Origin: Microcyclospora pomicola
Taxonomy: Eukaryota; Ascomycota; Dothideomycetes; Capnodiales
DNA: 64,000 bases
Direction of reading: 5' to 3'
Assembly: GCA_002786065.1 (NCBI GenBank)
Contig: NHNY01000010.1
Span: 186,001-250,000 of the forward strand
Shown: piece by piece, positions 21,242-33,539 of the stretch
How the letters are laid out: the number at the start of each line of letters is the position of its first letter
Numbering within the stretch: the first letter of the stretch is position 1
The notes under the pieces: model-generated
Told to the model about the DNA's origin: nothing
Seen by the model: only the letters and a program-made list of their open reading frames with translations
Databases searched by the model: none
Program-made: the position numbers and the translations under genes

Positions 21242-23520
21242 GTCGACGGTGTTGCTGTGTGGAGTTGTGGTTGGTGGTAGTGCTGCTGTTTGGTTATGCT
21301 ATGAGAATGCGTCGTCGAGGTTGGTGGAACAGTGTTGGAGGAGGTTTGGAGGTGGAAGAAGACGTGAGAAAATGTGAACTGGGAGATTAGACCAACAGGC
21401 GCGGTGACAGGGAAGGACTTATTGTGGAACAGGTGCTGGATCGTGCATCGGCAGCAGAGCAGTCACCTTGATCTTGCGCTGCGCGATAACTTGGCAGGTC
21501 AATCACATTCCACCGGTAACATCACCGTCATCATGATCCTGCTGGGCCATGTGGACGATCAGTCTCCCCAGCCACCATCAGGACTCAACGCGCAAGTCGC
21601 ATCAATCATAGCAGAGAACGATATCCACGCAAGGACGAGACCGACGACGAAACCGGAATTTGCTCGCAATCCCACGTCTCTTCGGGCGGCGCATCGCGTC
21701 TTGTGATTGCCGGTCCGTGCAGCAGGTGACTTGCTAGGGCCGTGAAGATACGATCAATCCTCGCCAGCCATTCGACAGCGGTCAGTCGGACAATAAATTG
21801 GCGAGCGCGGCGGACGATCTGCATGCAATAGGTGGGAAGCGAAGTGATGCCGGACAGGGTTTCTGCCTTGGAAGCGTGAAACCGCCCGGAAGTGGACTAA
21901 CGCCTCCGCCACAGGACCAAACGGTGGCGCGCATGAAACGAGGTTGCTTGGTCCGACTTCAGCTCGCGATCACGATGGCGTCGGCTGTCTATTTCCGATA
22001 TCTGCTACATATATGAGTAGCTGTATACTGTATACCGCTACGAGCCCACGACAGCGTGGAAAGATATCCCGTAGAAGATCCATCTGTGGATCGTCCTGTC
22101 GCTATCCGCCGACTATGCGTTCTGATGACGTGGTCTCGTTAGCATGACCGAAGTCCCGTGAAACGCAAGCCAAACTTCACGTTGGCTACCTGTCACTCAA
22201 GTATCAAGAGACGGTCTTGCGAGCTCTGCATTGTCTACTTCTGGTCGCCACCCTCTGCTGTGGCGCGAGGTGGCTCATACTATGTGTGGCCGCCATCGTT
22301 GGCATGCGCAAGCGGCGATAAGCTGAGGCTGCTCTGCATACATCTTACGTTTGCTCACAAAATTCTGCATCGTTACGCTTCCAGCTCATGCACTTGAGCT
22401 ATGAGAGCCTCCGCGTTTGAGTGCTGGAAAGGTCAGCATAGTCCTCGTAGTTACCCAGCTAGAGGTGCTTTGGGCACAGCCTGATGAGACCCATTCATGC
22501 TGTCGATGGAACGCAAGCTTTGCGGCGACCGAAGTATGAGAGGCTGCTCACTTGTGCCCCCGCATGCGCGAGATTACTACCACTGGGATCAAGATCTTCA
22601 CCCCAAGGGACATGAGATCCTGCTTGTTCTAATAAAGCAAATCAGATGTGGTGGCCTGTCAGACCTCCATCAGGTATTGCATATACAAAGTGATACGCTG
22701 CATCAGACTTCCAGAATGGCACTACACGATGCTAAGATTATAAGATCCTTGTCTCCGCCAGAGGTATAGCCTTAGACAGAGGGTACCTAATTCGCCATTC
22801 TTAACTGTATACACAAGGAGTGATTGCACAGAGGAGAGCATCTGCATGTAGTAAAGAGTAAAACGCGACCAAGTCTGGCCACATGGAGGTAAGGTAGGTA
22901 CGCTGCGCTTATTAGTCTCATCAAGGTGCCTATTGTACCTTATATGAATGATTACACTTAGTGACACTAGCATCCGAGGGAGGAATCGTTAGCTATGGTG
23001 CGTGATGATGATGGACGAAAGAATCGCCTTGGATTGATGTACAAGGGCAGTAGATACCAACATTCTAGCATGCTAGCACTCTCTTCCCACTGGTCGTCAC
23101 AAATGACCAGAGCAAACAGCGAAGTTTAAGAGTGACAATCATCACGAGATGATTGTTGCACATGAGAATGCGACAATCGAACAAATCTGAATGCTTTGTA
23201 GGATGATGTTGTGAAACATCCGGAGCCCACGGGCCGAGAGTGGTTTCCATGTGGAGGGGCCATCATTAACGTGAAGTTTCTTGATGGACAACACGAATAA
23301 AGTTAACCGCCATGGTAAGAAACATTTGCGGTGAAGTTCAATGCGGCGCGGGCTGCTATGCACTCCTCAAACACGCTCGTACCTTTATCTCACATTCTCC
23401 GTACTCAGAATGTGAAGCACGAAGAGGCGCAGGCTTGTTATCCCTTGATTGTTTGTTTCACAATGGGAGTGGGTGAGAGTGAGGTCAGCATCATCGCGTG
23501 CCACTTCCAAAGTTCAACAC
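21242..23520. other. 2.3-kb gene-poor interval
   Basis: It contains the promoter of the 62-residue protein on the left and that of UBP12 on the right. I find no gene, repeat family or transposon remnant; the frames present are short and lack amino-acid patterns of real proteins. Confidence 0.4.
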
Positions 23521-26500
23521 ATGGATTGCGCGCTAGCCCCAGGGCAAACCTCAAACACCTGTACCTTTTGTAGCCTACAGGAATACTTTTCGACAAACTC
23601 TCAGGCACGATCCCACGATCCGCTTGAACAGATCTGACCGTCCTCGGATCTAGATCTTGCGCATACGATACCACCACCACAGTCCTTCCAGAACAATCCA
23701 CGAACTTGTTTGTCCTCACCACGCGCACATCTCCGGACCAGACCTGGCGCCGATCACGGGAGCGGCTTGACAAAATTTGTTTGCGTTGACGCCGAACCCT
23801 CTACGAACGACGTACCTGGGGCTGCTCGTGAAAGAGCAGCTCTTGTCATCACGGCCTCTTCCAACAAGAAACGGAAGCTGGCTCCTTTCTTCACCCACGA
23901 CGGCCAGCGAATCGCGGGCACGGAGGAGTACATCCAATCCTCCCCACCAAGCTCACCGCACTACCCATCCTTCACCAACACGTCAAACAACACCAGCCAA
24001 GCCAATTCTCCGTCGACCTCCGATACTTCTCAAGCCACCCCAGCTCCTTCTTTCAAACTCTTCCCACCGCATGTGCAGGAAGAGATCTTGCAGAGCCGAG
24101 AGATGAATGAAGGAGGATCAAGCCCCAGTTCTGCTTTTGCTGAGTTCAGCATAGATGGCAGCGGTGCTGAGGTGCGGGATGGGCAACAACGGACAATGAA
24201 TAGTCCGAACAGAGTACTGGGTGGCCGATCTGCATCACCTGCCAAGAGAAGCGCATCGGATATGGAAGACGCTGGGGAGGCCGAAACGCCGAATACACAG
24301 TCCAAGCCGGCTGGCAGCTTCGCGGTCAGCCAGGATAACGGACCGACGGATTTCGACACAGCCATGGCAGGCATGACGTCTGCTCAGGATAGTATGGACA
24401 CGCAGGTGACGGTTTCTAGCAATACATCCACAGATGATGTCGCGGCAAGCACAGCACCGTCTAGCTACCAATCGTTTCCCCGTCCTCCTTCTCAGCTTTC
24501 GAAAGACTCTCGGTCGCTACCATCGACCGATTACTCTACGGAGGTGCTGGACGAGCAGGTTGCGAAAGTCACTGCTGCAGCTAGTGCAGAGCTTGATGTG
24601 GGACAGATGGGACTTGTCGTGTCTAAGACTTGGCTGGCTCGAGTGCTCTCGCGGACTTCCGACGGCTCCCAAGACAGTGCGTTCCCCAAGGTAGCAAGGG
24701 AAGGACCCATTGGTCAGATCGACAATGACAGCATTGTACCAGATGGAGCATTCAGCGAACCGATACTACGAGATGTGGACAATAAGGACTTCGTTCCGCT
24801 CAAACGTGGCCTCTCATACGGCGAAGATTATGTGATACTACCAAAATCTGTATGGGCGGACGTTGAGACATGGTATGACCTGAAGCCCGGCCAAAAGCGA
24901 ATCGCTCGTTACGTACAAAATACAGCAGACCCAGAGGCGACGAGTACGAACATTCAATACGAGGTGTATCCTCCGACCATCACCATTCGAAGAGTAGCAC
25001 AGCCTGGCCAAGACGTCGAACAATTGCCAACCCCTCTGACCGCGATTGACGAAATGAGAAGGCAGCAGGAACGCCTTGGCCGTGGTCAAACTTCGTCAGA
25101 CGACGCTATCCAGCTTGTGTCGTCCCGCGCTGAGAGATTTCAAAAATTCCTTGCCCGAAGCAAGGCTGCAGCAGGTATCCCAAAGACGACGAAGGTGAAA
25201 GTGTGGCGTCAGCTTGACGCCAAAACCGTCATTACTGAGTCAAGCACTGAAGCATCAGGCATTGCGTCCCAAGGCATGAGGGCTTCCGGACAAAAGCTGA
25301 GATTGACGCCGGATGAGTTCAAGAGTCTGGAAATTGGCAAGGACATCGAACACATCGATGCACCTGACCATACCAATAATGACAGTTATAATGGCAAGAG
25401 CACAATGAACACTTTCGGACTCTTCGAGGATCAGACAATCCTACTTGAAGAGCAGATTGGAGGATCTGGTGGCGGCGAGTTCCAATCTGACACCAAGAAA
25501 AAAGTTACCAGTACCGCTGGTAAGTTTGGTGTCAAGTCAGGTGCGACTTCCGCATCAGGTCGCATAAGTCCATCGCCTGGCGGGATTCTCACAAGAGGTC
25601 GGGTTCGTCGTGATGGCCGCACACGTGGGACTGTTGGCTTGACAAATCTGGGCAACACATGCTATATGAACTCTGCTCTTCAATGTATCCGAAGCGTGGA
25701 GGAATTGGCAACCTACTTCTTGACAGATCGCTACAAGGCCGAGATCAACGGCGACAACCCTCTCGGATACCACGGCGCAATGGCGAAAGCCTACGCGAGT
25801 GTGCTCGCTGGTATTTACAACGGCTCGACAGGTTCCGCTTTCTCACCAACACAGTTCAAGAAGACTCTTGGCAACGCACAGCCATTGTTCTCCGGTTATG
25901 GTCAACAAGACTCTCAAGAGTTTCTGAGCTTCTTGGTTGATGCCTTGCATGAAGACTTGAATCGCGTCCTCAAAAAGCCTTACAATGAGAACCCTGACTC
26001 GGACGATAACACCGTGCATGATCCCCAGGCCATTATCGACCTTGGAGAGGTCTACCGCAAGAACCACAGAGCGCGCAACGACTCGATCGCGATGGATCTG
26101 TTCAGTGGCTTCTACAAGAATACAATGGAGTGTCCCGTATGTGACAAAGTTAGCATCACTTTCGATCCATTCTCGCTTGTTACTGTACAGCTCCCGATCG
26201 ACAGCACATGGCGGCATCGTGTAACTTTTGTGCCGCTCCATTCTGATCCCATCAACCACGAGATCGACATCGACAAAAACTCGACTTTCAGGACATTGAA
26301 GGCATATGTTGCGAGCAAGCATCCGGGCGTCTCTGTCGAACGTCTCTGGGTCGCAGAAGTCTACAGCCATAAAATATACAAAGTCTTTGAGGACAAGCTA
26401 ACCCTTGCCGAGGCTGGCATCCAACCTGCAGATAACATCTTCATGTGGGAATTGACCAATCCACCGACCAATTCCCCAGACCCAAAGAAGTCCGTGGGAT

Positions 26501-28847
26501 ACTACTCGACTTCAAAGACGGATACGATTCCAGACATGGCATCGCCAAGGGCGGACACAATCGCGATCCCGGTGTTCTCACGTGTCAAAGGCAAGGGCCA
26601 TAATTGGGATAATATCTTACATCCCCTGTACATTACCGTCACTCGCGAGGAAGCCCAGGACTACACCGTGATTTTCAAGAAGATATTTCTCGCAGTCTCA
26701 CGCATGACAAGCCGTCCAATCATAAACGAATACATAGCGCCCAACTCAACTCCTGGCCAGGACATCATACACACTAGTGGCCAATCATCTAAAGATGAAG
26801 CGGCTTCAGAAGACGATGTACGAGTTGCTGATCGATCTGCATCGTCCGAGGATAGTTATATTGAGATTACTGTCACGGCAGCTGACAATGACGAAAAGCC
26901 TACGGAAGGTGTGGCTGCACACGATACACGAGAACCACTATTGGGTTTCATGGACTCGGCATGCACATTGGCAAGTGTTGCATACGATGCACTGTTTCAT
27001 GTGCGCTATTCTAGGAGCGCAGAAGGACCATACAGCACCGGTATGACCAGTTTCGAGTCAACCGTGTACGACATGTTTTCACGGGTCAAGCCACGCAGTC
27101 GTCGAAGCTCAATCGATTCTGAATCATCTGTTGGCTCTGCAATTAGCCACGGCGAAGACAAACCTGGTGCTGAAGTTGATGACAGCGATGCAGCTGTCGA
27201 TGATGATGGCGACGACACGCTCAAGCCTGATATCGTAATCGGCAACGAGAGCTCGCTGAGCTTGCCAGGCAGCGACGAGGACGACGATACCACCACGCAA
27301 TCGTCGCTGCCTGTCGCTCCACTGGAAGACCTTTCTCGCCGGGTGACTGGCAAGGCTAATAAATTCAACAGCAAAAGAAGATCGAAAAAAGGCAAGCCAG
27401 AGAAGCCACGATCTCAACGTTCGAAGGTTGGCGCAAAACATCAGCCTCCGCGGAAATTCTCATCCGAAGAAGACAACCCATATTACATCAAGACTGGCGA
27501 AGCCATCATCCTTGACTGGAACGCGGACGCACTAGATGGCCTCTTCCATGGCAATCAAGACAATGAAAGTGATTCGCGCGGGCATCGCACATCTACTGAC
27601 GATGGCAAAGGTCTTGAGTTTGTGGATGATCCACAGACCGTGGCTAGGCAGAAGACACGGGAAGAGCGCAAGAAGAATGGTGTGACGCTGGATGATTGTT
27701 TTGCGGAGACTGGCAAGCGCGAGATTCTGTCACAAGACAATGCCTGGTATTGTGGCAGGTGTAAAGATATGCGGCAGGCGGCAAAGACACTCGAGATCTG
27801 GACCATTCCCGACGTTCTCATTGTGCATTTGAAACGGTTCGGCGGCAACAGGAGCTTCCGTGACAAGATTGATGTCAATGTTCATTACCCGATCACCGGA
27901 CTCGACATGACTGAAAAGATCGGCCTGAAGGAGGATGGCAAGGAGTATCTGTATGACTTGATTGCCGTGGACAATCATTACGGAGGTCTTGGTGGTGGCC
28001 ATTATACTGCGATGGTGAAGAACTTCTACGATCGCAATTGGTATGACTGTAATGGTACGTATAATTTTCTCGTCCTGCACAACCATTCCGATACTTACTT
28101 GATTTAGATTCCTCATGTAGCAAGCTCAGCGACTCGAGAGTGCAATCAGCTGCAGCATACCTCCTGTTCTATCGCCGACGATCCGACAAACCACTTGGAC
28201 CTCCAGCTCTTCAAGAGCTTGTCTTGCAATCCCGCAAACCATTGACTGACTCTGGCCTGGACGGTACAGAAGAAGATGAGTCGGGGGAAGGCATGCTCGG
28301 CGGCCCAACTTCCTCTCTGCGTGGGTCGTCGAGCGCTTTAGGAGCAGGAGCCGCAGTGGAGAGCCATCACCTCACCGCCGGTGGAATTGGAGCCTTAGCC
28401 GACCACAATCCGACACAGAGCCGGACGACGACCTCGCAGAGTGATGGCAATCGGCCAGCTTTCATCGGTCCTGAACGTCCACCAGCATATGCTGCGCATG
28501 CCAACAATGCGATCTGGGGCTTTGAGAACCTGGATGGTAGCAGTGACTCTGACAGAGACATCGAGAATATGAGCACCGACGCGAATGACAGCAGCGGGGA
28601 CAATCTGGGACGCGATCACGATTCGGCAATCGGTGACGACGGTGACGATGGAGACGTCACGATGGCAGGAAGCTCGGGTCCCCGCAATTTCTTCGATACT
28701 GGTGCTGATGACTTGTCGGATTTTGAAACTTCAGGGTCGATGGGATTCAATGACGATGCCATGCATGTGGAAGATGCATCGATGGATGAGGAGGAGAATT
28801 CGCCCGCCGCGGAGATACACCTTGGCACGGACAGGGATGCGCCTTAG
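23521..28847 (+). CDS. UBP12: Ubiquitin carboxyl-terminal hydrolase, UBP12 type (DUSP-USP)
   Basis: Cysteine protease that removes ubiquitin from proteins. A DUSP-like segment (from MGLVVSKTWLARVLS to EVYPPTITIRR) precedes the USP core, which starts at GTVGLTNLGNTCYMNSALQ (catalytic Cys codon 25660-25662). The core has a long insertion rich in Ser/Asp, and two Cys pairs that can bind zinc (CPVCDKV, CGRCKDM). The His box is HYGGLGGGHYTAMVKN (His codon at 28000). A phase-1 intron at 28055-28107 leads to the last exon, which begins with DSSCSKLSDSRVQSAAAYLLFYRR and ends in an acidic tail. The long frame has no in-frame ATG at its 5' end. My tentative start is the ATG at 23521, joined by an intron 23561-23653 that removes a single TGA; this gives 1726 residues. 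The core is certain, the first exon is not. Confidence 0.88.
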
Positions 28848-29424
28848 CGAGGTTCTGCCTTGCAAAGGTTGATGAGGTTCATTGAGGTTACGCATCACGC
28901 AGGCGACGACATATCGAAGAGGCGCGAGGATCAAGAGGAGCCTTGACGCGAGGCTGGCTGTTGGCCTGAGTCTCGGCAATTCCGTTTCATGGGAATATGC
29001 CATCACGCGCAACACAGGATGGGGGCTTGTCAGGCAGCCTGACACGGAGTTTTGTGGTGGATGAGAGTCATGTTTCACGAGGGCATTTTGCGACCTTCCC
29101 AGAGCGAGCAGCATTGGGAGACGACAGGTGGGGGGTTTTCAATTCTTCGCGGGCATAGGAAACACACAGCATAGAAGAACCAGCGTACGAACATTTGATA
29201 CTTTACCCTCCGAAGCTTTCGTCAATTGTCCATAGCTCAGTGTAAGCAGATACTGCAGATGGCGAAAATTGACATGCACTTTGCATCTCATCTTCATGTC
29301 GCGTGGGGGATAAGCTAGGTCAAGTAACTAGGGTGCGTTCAAATGATCAACCACCACGGTGGTCCCCATGAACCCCGTCTTTCCGACGCTCCATACACTC
29401 CTCTTCTACCTTCTCCATCCCCCC
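28848..29424. other. Convergent 3' intergenic region
   Basis: It lies between the UBP12 stop and the stop of the metallo-beta-lactamase-fold gene. I see nothing else in it. Confidence 0.35.
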
Positions 29425-30511
29425 TCACAGCACGAACTTACTCCCCACGAAGCTCGGCACCAAACGACCCGGCATTTCCCTTTCGATCGCAAACTTCGCC
29501 CGCCAGCCGGTACAATGTCCCGCCAACAGCACCTTTGCATCTAGGGCTACGAGATCCGCCACCGTCTTGCCCAACAGCTCCGGTTCGGCATCGGCGAGAT
29601 GGTAACCGCCCATGACGGCGTACAGCGGCGCGCCGGCGCCCATGCGGACCGCGTCGGTGGTCGCGTTGACGACGCCGGCGTGCGAGCAGCCCGTGAACAT
29701 GACGAGGCCTTTGCCTGGCGGGGTTCATGTCAGTTGAGTTCGGCCAGTAAGATTTGAAGGCGGGTATGGTACCTTTCACTTTACACATCACGTAGCGCTC
29801 GTCCTGGATCAAGGTATCTTCGATCCACGTCTGACTTTCTGGCAGGAACCGCATCCCACGCTTCAGGCCTTTCTCGTACTCGGTGACGCGCGGGATCTCG
29901 CCGGAGATGAGGAACATGTCCTCTAATACTGTATGCGCTTGGCGCTGGAGCTTCACCTGAGCGCCGGTCGAGGAGATCTCCTCAAAGGTCGGGTCGGCCT
30001 CGAGGGATACCGGGGGATCAGCCAGCATGCCGCGGTATGCCGGGCGGTCAGGGTGGAGGTCGACCACCAAACCCCCCTGAGCCGCCTTCTGTCGTTTCGC
30101 CTCGAGGATCATAGGAAGCGCTTTCAGCATCCCGCCGGAATGATCACGATGCCAGTGCGATAGGTGCACGTGTTCCACGACGCTCAGGTCGGCGCGCAAG
30201 CGGAGCGCGTTGCGCTCGAATGCGCTCTCCTCGGGTCCCGTGTCGAAGAGAAGAGTATGTCGCGTGTCCCCGCGTATGCCGGTGATGAGCAGCGACAGGC
30301 CGTGTGCCGAGCAGCAGATGTTGCTCATGCGTAACTCGTTAACCAGGCCCGCACCGCGAGAGTCTGGTTCCAGGGCTCCGAGGACGCTGATCTCCCTCAT
30401 GCCACCAGTTTGTTGCACGGCTGGGTTAGGGCTCGGTGAGATGGGATCCAGTTCGTTGTCGACGATGACGAGGATCTCGAGTGAGTCCAATTCAAGAAGA
30501 CGAAGGGCCAT
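29425..30511 (-). CDS. Metallo-beta-lactamase-fold hydrolase
   Basis: Two exons (30511-29773 and 29714-29425; intron GTACCA...CAG) give 342 residues. The metal-binding signature HWHRDH is at residues 119-124. Further ligands are probable in GCSHAG and GHCTG from exon 2. The overall layout, with GGYHLADAE between those motifs, resembles the subgroup annotated as 7,8-dihydropterin-6-methyl-4-(beta-D-ribofuranosyl)-aminobenzene-5'-phosphate synthase-like in archaea and fungi. The true substrate in fungi is not established. I start at the ATG of MALRLLELDSLEILVIVDNE, because this N-terminus fits the fold. An in-frame ATG 75 nt upstream (30586) is the alternative. It is divergent from the DUF1348 gene. 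Confidence 0.88.
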
Positions 30512-30995
30512 GACGAGTGGTGTCGCAGATAGTGCGTTGCTCACAGGACGATATGTCAACAGAACTGCGTTAGAGGAGATGATCACAGATCATCCAGTCT
30601 GGTCCATATGTCGAAGAGCTGACCAGCAGGCTATCATACAGACTCGGAAGATCTTACCCCACTCTCGCTCTCGTCTCAGACCGTGAGGTTTGGCTGCTTA
30701 TTGTGCCACAGACCGGTCAGATCAAGAAGCCAATTGGAAAATTGGATAGTCGCGCGCTTGACCATCAAACAGCGCGTCTATGTCGTTCTCTGTTGTAGCT
30801 TGAGACTGATGTTTGTGTGAAATGATGGCATGGAAAGCTCCAGTCAATAAGCTATAGTGAGCTAGTGCGGGCAGTCATGTCGCTTGTACTGCCCATGTTG
30901 TGATAATTCCTCCAAGGCATCTTTTGTACTACCTGTTCCTTGCCACCAATCTCGTATGCAGTTGTGTTCATTTGGGTTTCAAGCTTGTAATTACC
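30512..30995. promoter_or_regulatory. Divergent promoter region, metallo-beta-lactamase and DUF1348 genes
   Basis: 480 bp between two divergent starts; no other feature is visible. Confidence 0.35.
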
Positions 30996-31702
30996 ATGTC
31001 CTCAGTAATGCCAGGCAGTACTGCTCCATCGAAAAGCCCAGCACCGCCCACCTCGGCGTCGCTGGCGCCACCGTTCACAGCAGAAACAGCCTACCTAAAG
31101 GTCAAGAAAGCGCAAGACCTGTGGAATAGCAGGTATGTGAAGTATATCATCTCTCTTCCTCGATCGTAGTTTCTGCCTTTCTTGTATTCCAACCATCCCC
31201 ATTGCCGACTAACATGCATGCTCTTCTTATCCTCCAGGGATCCGCAAAAGGTCGCCAAAGCTTACACCGAAGACACGGTCTGGCGTAACCGTACAGTTTT
31301 TCTCTCCGGCACGGAAGATGTGATCACCTTCTTAACCAGGAAGTGGGAGAAGGAGCGAGACTATAAGCTGCGGAAAGAGCTGTTCGCGTTCGGACCAGAT
31401 CGCATCGCAGTGCAGTTCTGGTACGAGTACCGTGACGCGCATGACGGGATGAGGTGGAAAAGGTATGTTTGTAGCGTTCGTCGTGATCGAGGGGATATGT
31501 AATGCATTGGTGCGGGTGTTTTGTGACTGACTTTTCGCGGAGTTGCAGGTGTTACGGGCTCGAGGACTGGACTTTCGCGCCAGATGGGCGTATGCGGAAG
31601 AGGCAGATGAGTGGGAATGATGTCGAGATCCTCGAGTATGAGAGGTGGTTCACGGATGATGTGGACGTGAACTCGGTTGAGATCAGCGAGCGACACTGGT
31701 AG
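30996..31702 (+). CDS. DUF1348 (SnoaL/NTF2-like) protein
   Basis: Three exons (30996-31132, 31238-31462, 31549-31702) give 171 residues. After a short Ser/Pro-rich lead, the typical DUF1348 sequence follows: AYLKVKKAQDLWNSRDPQK, AYTEDTVWRNR, FLTRKWEKERDYKLRKELF, RIAVQFWYEYRD, and the C-terminal WTFAPDGRMRKRQMSGND with the ending ISERHW. This family has the NTF2-like cone fold and is widespread in bacteria and fungi, with no assigned biochemical role. Both introns are phase 2 with GTATGT donors. The start at 30996 is the first ATG of the frame; a second Met lies four codons further on. Confidence 0.9.
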
Positions 31703-31870
31703 AACTGTCGATCATTACAGTGTCAACCCCTTTGCCTGTTCCTTTGCGCGGTGTGAAGCATACCGTGCCGCGTGTGTGACGGGCGTGGGTTGTCCAGGCT
31801 GTGAATCTTACACAGTCGATCATACTGTCGTCGATCCTATTGACGACACATAGTCTGCCATTGTCTCCCA

Positions 31871-32305
31871 TCAAGCCGGCGGAGTCTCGTGAATGACAAC
31901 GAGGTAGAACTTCGCGTCCGGCACGATGACGATCTCGTTTCTCTTGGTCCGTACCCGCACAAGCTTTGCTTCATCTCCTTCACCATTCATATCCTCAATC
32001 AGAGCCGCAGTGCTGCTCATGTACTTGTACACCAACGATGCAATCTCATCCGCCTTGCGCGTGCCCGTCTTCTTCACCCCATCACTCTTCTCCGTACCCG
32101 CAAGACCATTCGTGTATGTCGTGCCGTTGTTGCCCGTCGCTGCGGTATCATCCTCTGTCTCGACGTCCTCGTCGGTCACTAATCGAGTGCTTTGCACAAT
32201 AGTTCCATTCTCTCGAGATAGAATGAGAGTCCCTTGCACCCCAGGCCGCTGAGCCAACCGTGCAAGGACGGCTTGCGTATCTTCCGAAGGCGATGCCTGT
32301 TGCAT
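31871..32305 (-). CDS. Roadblock/LC7 domain protein (dynein light chain-like)
   Basis: 144 residues in one exon. The sequence is a roadblock/LC7 fold: QAVLARLAQRPGVQGTLILS, then a long Asp/Glu/Thr/Gly-rich insertion (about residues 45-80), then IASLVYKYMSSTAALIEDM and VRVRTKRNEIVIVPDAKFYL. Roadblock light chains dimerise and bind the dynein intermediate chain. Related modules form Ragulator and GTPase-activating scaffolds. The length, single domain and dynein-like C-terminus favour the cytoplasmic dynein light chain. The insertion between the first strand pair and helix 2 is longer than in animal roadblock. It is divergent from IPI1, with only 193 bp between the two ATGs. Confidence 0.88.
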   Translation of the reverse strand: MQQASPSEDTQAVLARLAQRPGVQGTLILSRENGTIVQSTRLVTDEDVETEDDTAATGNNGTTYTNGLAGTEKSDGVKKTGTRKADEIASLVYKYMSSTAALIEDMNGEGDEAKLVRVRTKRNEIVIVPDAKFYLVVIHETPPA

Positions 32306-32498
32306 GGCTGTGTTGTGTCCGACGAAGCTTGATGTTGTTTACATGTATCTCCCGAATTTATGTACCTTGAATCGCGACATCGCGAACTCCGGCTGCCAAG
32401 ACACCTGAACTCCGCATGTCCTCAAACCTTAAAGAAAAGTTGAGATTTCGTGATGCGAAACGGAAGATCATCTACAACATCCATTTGCCTTGTAGAAT
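32306..32498. promoter_or_regulatory. Short bidirectional promoter, roadblock and IPI1 genes
   Basis: Only 193 bp separate the start codons of two divergent genes, so both leaders and both promoters must share this segment. No TATA box is obvious. Confidence 0.5.
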
Positions 32499-33539
32499 AT
32501 GGGCTCTTCGGCTAGGAAAAAGGCCGAGAAGAAGAAAGACTTTCAAAAGACCAAACTCAAGGTTGGGAAAGCCAGGCCGAAGAACACCAACGCCACCGAC
32601 ACCAGCTTCGCGGCCAAGTCGATCGTTCTCAAACAACAGACGTTGTCGGAATCTGGACGGGATGCTGCGACGTTGTTCAACCACAACCTCAGTTTGTTAG
32701 GCACCAAGAACGAGACACAGCGAAAGGATGCCCTGGCCTATTTGACTTCGGTCATTGCTTCTGCCACCGAGAAAGGATTAGATCTACCTCAACCGGTACC
32801 CACCATCGTTGCGAAGGCTCAGACTTCTATCCTAGACGGGAACAAGGGTGTTCGAGAACAGCTCCTGAAACTCTTTCGCGCTCTTCCAGCTCGGGATATA
32901 GGACCTCTCGATCAGCTGCTACTTTATGCACGCGCGGGCATGGCACATATGTCTACAGACATCAAAATCAGTTCGCTAGATGTGCTAGACTGGCTACTCG
33001 AAACCAATGGAGAAGCTGTCATGAGCTGTCCAGGTGGCTGGATCAGGACGATTCAAACATTTCAAAATCTTTTGATCTGGCAACACAACACGTCTAGTAG
33101 CGCTACCTCTGCAGGAGTAACAACGAACGGCAAATGGTCAAACACCAAATCCACCACGAATTTGGGAAGCAATAAGTTGCTAGTGCATCAGTTGGCGACC
33201 CTCACGCGATTCCTCACTACCGGTCTCCGTACATCTCTTATGGATTCAAGCTTCCCTATGCAGCGAGCAACGAAATTTTTTCCACTGAGACATGCAGACG
33301 CTCATCTCTTACCACAGAGAGGTAATCCGTTCGGGTACCTAAACCTCTTTGGCGCAGCTCGAGATGTCGAGAATGAGGTCTACGAGGATGCGAATGAGCG
33401 AGCCGAAGTGTTTATCGAAATGGGTTTGCTAGAAGTGTTTGCGACGGGGGTGAGAGAAGTCAAGAAGGAGGGCGGTGAAGTTGGGCGAGCGGCGAGCGGC
33501 TTGGAGAAGGCTCTCCGACTTGTGCCGGAGGTTGAGTGA
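32499..33539 (+). CDS. IPI1: Pre-rRNA-processing protein Ipi1
   Basis: Subunit of the Rix1 (Rix1-Ipi1-Ipi3) complex that helps process ITS2 and mature the pre-60S ribosomal particle. The single exon encodes 346 residues. The Lys-rich N-terminus (MGSSARKKAEKKKDFQKTKLKVG) and the following DTSFAAKSIVLKQQTL and NLSLLGTKNETQRKDALAYL segments are the family hallmarks. Helical repeats of the Ipi1/TEX10 type follow (TDIKISSLDVLDWLLETNG and GGWIRTIQTFQNLLIW). The length fits ascomycete Ipi1. No intron is needed. Confidence 0.95.
   Translation: MGSSARKKAEKKKDFQKTKLKVGKARPKNTNATDTSFAAKSIVLKQQTLSESGRDAATLFNHNLSLLGTKNETQRKDALAYLTSVIASATEKGLDLPQPVPTIVAKAQTSILDGNKGVREQLLKLFRALPARDIGPLDQLLLYARAGMAHMSTDIKISSLDVLDWLLETNGEAVMSCPGGWIRTIQTFQNLLIWQHNTSSSATSAGVTTNGKWSNTKSTTNLGSNKLLVHQLATLTRFLTTGLRTSLMDSSFPMQRATKFFPLRHADAHLLPQRGNPFGYLNLFGAARDVENEVYEDANERAEVFIEMGLLEVFATGVREVKKEGGEVGRAASGLEKALRLVPEVE

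Noticed and set aside
29340-29615. Plus-strand Pro/Ser-rich frame at 29343
   Set aside because: It overlaps the second exon of the metallo-beta-lactamase gene in antisense and has no own support.
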